A stretch of DNA of 64,000 nt, taken from contig MEFV01000004.1 of assembly GCA_001725255.1 (NCBI GenBank), positions 1 through 64,000 on the forward strand. Reading direction: 5' to 3'. Both the position numbers and the translations under genes were made by a program. This DNA comes from Comamonas sp. SCN 67-35. Lineage in GTDB: Bacteria > Pseudomonadota > Gammaproteobacteria > Burkholderiales > Burkholderiaceae_C. Positions 61,952-64,000 of this stretch are shown piece by piece. Position 1 is the stretch's first letter, and each line of letters begins with the position of its first letter. The notes beneath the pieces are model-generated. The model was given only the letters and a program-made list of their open reading frames with translations. It ran no database searches and was not told where the DNA came from.

Positions 61952-62815
61952 ATGCCTTCTTCCGTACACGCCGACCTGCACTGCCACTCCACGATTTCCG
62001 ACGGCACGCTCACGCCCGAGGACGTGGCGCGGCGCGCGCACGCCAACGGCGTCACGCTCTGGGCGCTGACCGACCACGACGAGGTGGCGGGCCAGCCGCG
62101 CGCCGCGCGCGCCGCCGCCGCCCTGGGCATGGACTACCTCACCGGGGTGGAAATCTCGGTGACGTTTGCCGACACCACGGTGCACATCGTCGGCCTGGGG
62201 TTCGATGCCGACAATGCAGCGCTGGTGCAGGGCCTGGCAGCCACGCGCGACGGGCGCGACGCGCGCGGGCGCGAGATGGCGGCGCAACTCGACGCCGTGG
62301 GCATCCACGGCGCCTACGAGGGCGCGATGCGCTACGCGGGCAACCCGGCGCTGCTGGCTCGCCCGCACTTCGCGCGCTACATCGTCGAGCAGGGTCTGTG
62401 CGCCGATGTGAGCGAGGTGTTTCGCAAATACCTCACCGAAGGCAAGCCCGGCTACGTGCCCCACCGCTGGGCGCGCCTGGGAGACGCCGTGCGCTGGATC
62501 ACCGAGGCGGGCGGCCTGGCCGTCATCGCGCACCCGGCGCGCTACCGTTTCAGCCCCACCGAGGAATACGCGCTGTTCTCCGAGTTCAAGACGCATGGCG
62601 GGCGCGGCGTGGAGGTGGTCACCGGCAGCCACACCCGCACCGAATACGCCACCTACACCGACATGGCGCGCGAGTTCGATCTGCTCGCCTCCACCGGCAG
62701 CGACTTTCACAGCCCCGACGAATCGCACGCCGACCTGGGATCGCTGCCGCCCCTGCCGCAGGGGCTGACCCCCGTCTGGGAACCACTGGCCCACCGCATC
62801 CGGCACGCCCACTGA
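61952..62815 (+). CDS. rnm: PHP-domain phosphoesterase (3',5'-nucleoside bisphosphate phosphatase / RNase AM type)
   Basis: This is a 287-residue PHP-family metalloenzyme. Metal motifs are ADLHCHSTISDG, LTDHDEVAG, TGVEISV, HIVGLGFD, IAHPARYRF and GSDFHSPDE. The group includes RNase AM (YciV), which degrades pNp and trims RNA 5' ends, and the Chromobacterium pAp phosphatase. The order recJ, rnm, yciO fits the E. coli pairing of yciV with yciO. The ATG at 61952 gives the family N-terminus. Confidence 0.88.
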   Translation: MPSSVHADLHCHSTISDGTLTPEDVARRAHANGVTLWALTDHDEVAGQPRAARAAAALGMDYLTGVEISVTFADTTVHIVGLGFDADNAALVQGLAATRDGRDARGREMAAQLDAVGIHGAYEGAMRYAGNPALLARPHFARYIVEQGLCADVSEVFRKYLTEGKPGYVPHRWARLGDAVRWITEAGGLAVIAHPARYRFSPTEEYALFSEFKTHGGRGVEVVTGSHTRTEYATYTDMAREFDLLASTGSDFHSPDESHADLGSLPPLPQGLTPVWEPLAHRIRHAH

Positions 62816-62825
62816 ACCTCCCGCC

Positions 62826-63461
62826 ATGGCCCAATACTTCGAAGTCCACCCTGACAACCCGCAGCCGCGTCTGCTCAAGCAGGCGAGCGCGCTCCTGGCC
62901 GGAGGCGGCATCCTGGCCGTGCCCACGGATTCGAGCTATGCCCTCGTGTGCCAGCTCGACGACAAGGCCGCGGCCGACCGGCTGCGCCGCATCCGTCAGG
63001 TCGATGAAAAACACCACCTCACGCTGCTGTGCCGCGACCTGTCCGAGCTGGCGACCTACGCGCACGTGGACAACCGCCAGTACCGCCTGCTCAAGCTCGC
63101 CACACCCGGCCCCTACACCTTCATCCTGGACGCCACCAAGGAAGTGCCGCGGCGCCTGAGCCATCCGCAGCGCAAGACCATCGGCCTGCGCGTGCCCACA
63201 CGCAGCACCACGTTGATGCTGCTGCAACTGCACGGCGCGCCGCTGCTGTCCACCACGCTGATCGCGCCCGGCGAGACCGAGCCGATGAACGACCCGCAGG
63301 AGATCCGCGAGCGCTTTGAAAAGCTCATCGACGGCATCGTCGATTCGGGCGCCTGCCCGCTGCAGCCCACCACGGTGCTCGATCTCACGCCCATGGGCAC
63401 GGGCGGCGACCCCATCGTGGTGCGCGAGGGGCGCGGCAGCCTGCAGGCACTGGGGCTTTGA
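62826..63461 (+). CDS. yciO: YciO/Sua5-family threonylcarbamoyl-AMP synthase-like protein
   Basis: This is a 211-residue protein of the YrdC/Sua5 fold. GGILAVPTDSSYALVCQLDDKAA is the nucleotide-binding start, KHHLTLLCRDLSELATYA follows in place of KxR...P of TsaC, and LATPGPYTFILDATKEVPRRL with IGLRVPTRS matches YciO. Its role may be partial tRNA t6A synthesis or an uncharacterised one; the essential TsaC is probably elsewhere. It starts ten bases after rnm, so they are likely in one operon. Confidence 0.9.
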   Translation: MAQYFEVHPDNPQPRLLKQASALLAGGGILAVPTDSSYALVCQLDDKAAADRLRRIRQVDEKHHLTLLCRDLSELATYAHVDNRQYRLLKLATPGPYTFILDATKEVPRRLSHPQRKTIGLRVPTRSTTLMLLQLHGAPLLSTTLIAPGETEPMNDPQEIRERFEKLIDGIVDSGACPLQPTTVLDLTPMGTGGDPIVVREGRGSLQALGL

Positions 63462-63474
63462 ACGCGCACCGCCG

Positions 63475-63948
63475 CTACAGCGGCAGCACGTGCGTGCGCT
63501 TGATCTCCTTGAGCACGAAGTTGGTGGAAATCTCGCGCACGCCGGGCAGCGCGCGAAGCGTGGTGCGCACGTAATCCGAAAACGCCTGCAGGTCGGGCGC
63601 GACGACTTCGAGCTGGTAGTCGAAGCGCCCCGAGAGGTTGTGGCAGGCGAGCACCTCGCGCGCGGCGGCGATCTCGCGCTCGAACGCGGCCATGGTCTGG
63701 GGCGTGTGGTCCTGCATCGTCAGATGCACGAAGCCCAGCACCCCGAGCCCCACGGTCTTGCGCTCGAGATGGGCGTGGTAGCCCTCGATCACGCCGCTGT
63801 CTTCCAGGCGCCGGATGCGCCGCCAGCACGGCGAGGTTGACAGCGAAACCGATTCCGCGAGCTCGCCCACGGTGGCGCGCCCGTCGCGCTGCAGCGCATC
63901 GAGCAGGGATCGGTCGGTGGCGTCGAGGTCAATCATGCTCATCACCAT
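63475..63948 (-). CDS. Lrp/AsnC-family transcriptional regulator
   Basis: This 157-residue regulator has an N-terminal HTH (ATVGELAESVSLSTSPCWRRIRRLEDSGVIEGY) and a C-terminal RAM effector domain (GFVHLTMQDHTPQTMAAFE, CHNLSGRFDYQLEVVAPDL, LPGVREISTNFVLKEIKRT). It would sense an amino acid or similar ligand. ATGs stand at 63948, 63942 and 63936; none has a clear ribosome site. The gene faces the yciO gene end to end, 13 bases apart, and its own promoter is in the AT-rich 50 bases at the window edge. Confidence 0.92.
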   Translation of the reverse strand: MVMSMIDLDATDRSLLDALQRDGRATVGELAESVSLSTSPCWRRIRRLEDSGVIEGYHAHLERKTVGLGVLGFVHLTMQDHTPQTMAAFEREIAAAREVLACHNLSGRFDYQLEVVAPDLQAFSDYVRTTLRALPGVREISTNFVLKEIKRTHVLPL

Positions 63949-64000
63949 GAATTCAAAGGAAATTTTTACCCTTTTATCACGCTTGCATGCGGTATTGAGC

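Noticed and set aside
60133..62130. 665-codon minus-strand frame opposite recJ
   Set aside because: RecJ on the plus strand has all catalytic motifs. The reverse frame is a GC shadow.

Overview
The window reads as a chromosomal segment of a high-GC betaproteobacterium of the order Burkholderiales, most like the Comamonadaceae (Acidovorax/Comamonas-type gene content and neighbourhoods). This assignment rests on gene families and codon use, not on a database search. Almost all of it is dense, ordinary chromosome. One 6.6-kb stretch is a filamentous (inovirus) prophage.

Region 1 (1-14219) is a cellulose secretion operon in the order bcsB-Z-C-E-F-Q-A-G. All eight genes are on the plus strand with overlapping or nearly overlapping stops and starts. 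bcsE, F, G and Q mark it as a type II (E. coli-like) system. BcsA keeps its glycosyltransferase motifs and PilZ c-di-GMP site, BcsE keeps an RxGD c-di-GMP motif, and BcsG keeps the Cys/Ser pair expected for phosphoethanolamine decoration. The GH8 endoglucanase BcsZ has Asn where the E. coli enzyme has its general-base Asp. Two c-di-GMP enzymes occur later: a GGEEF diguanylate cyclase at 36166-38832 and an HD-GYP protein at 46354-47661.

Region 2 (14220-17760) holds tRNA-Ser(GGA), a two-gene ECF transporter energising module (BioM/BioN-like, no S component beside it), msrA, a protein-isoaspartate methyltransferase-like gene, a rhodanese and a strong bidirectional terminator.

Region 3 (17791-24433) is the prophage, bounded by a 14-bp direct repeat. 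The right copy is the 3' end of tRNA-Ser(GCT). It encodes, mostly on the minus strand, an ssDNA-binding protein, two small unknowns, a rolling-circle Rep, a pVIII-like major coat protein, several tiny membrane proteins (one only 23 residues), a TspB/pIII-like adsorption protein, pVI-like and Zot/pI proteins, and a small serine recombinase. A divergent HTH repressor gene runs across attR into the host tRNA, so integration changes its C-terminus.

Region 4 (24514-43841) is housekeeping: lysC, tilS, accA, a HhH-GPD glycosylase, cysS, a TPR protein, ppiA-ppiB-lpxH-mtfA, a Hyi-like isomerase, a DUF3014 protein, ung, the diguanylate cyclase, hemN and fnr (divergent around a perfect FNR box), arfB, an EamA transporter, an alpha/beta hydrolase and aroQ.

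Region 5 (43909-64000) contains a secreted Tyr/Pro-rich protein, glnS, the HD-GYP protein, srkA with a hemerythrin gene, ohrR-ohr with operator palindromes, hbd and amn, a CoA-transferase pair (scoAB), tatD with an SDR gene, an AhpD-like protein, a molybdopterin-domain protein, lolCD, an unknown gene with recJ, a PHP-domain phosphatase, a YciO/Sua5-family protein and an Lrp/AsnC regulator.

Short interspersed elements with a GCGCTTG-N5-CAAGC core occur in intergenic DNA and inside the tilS and tatD reading frames.
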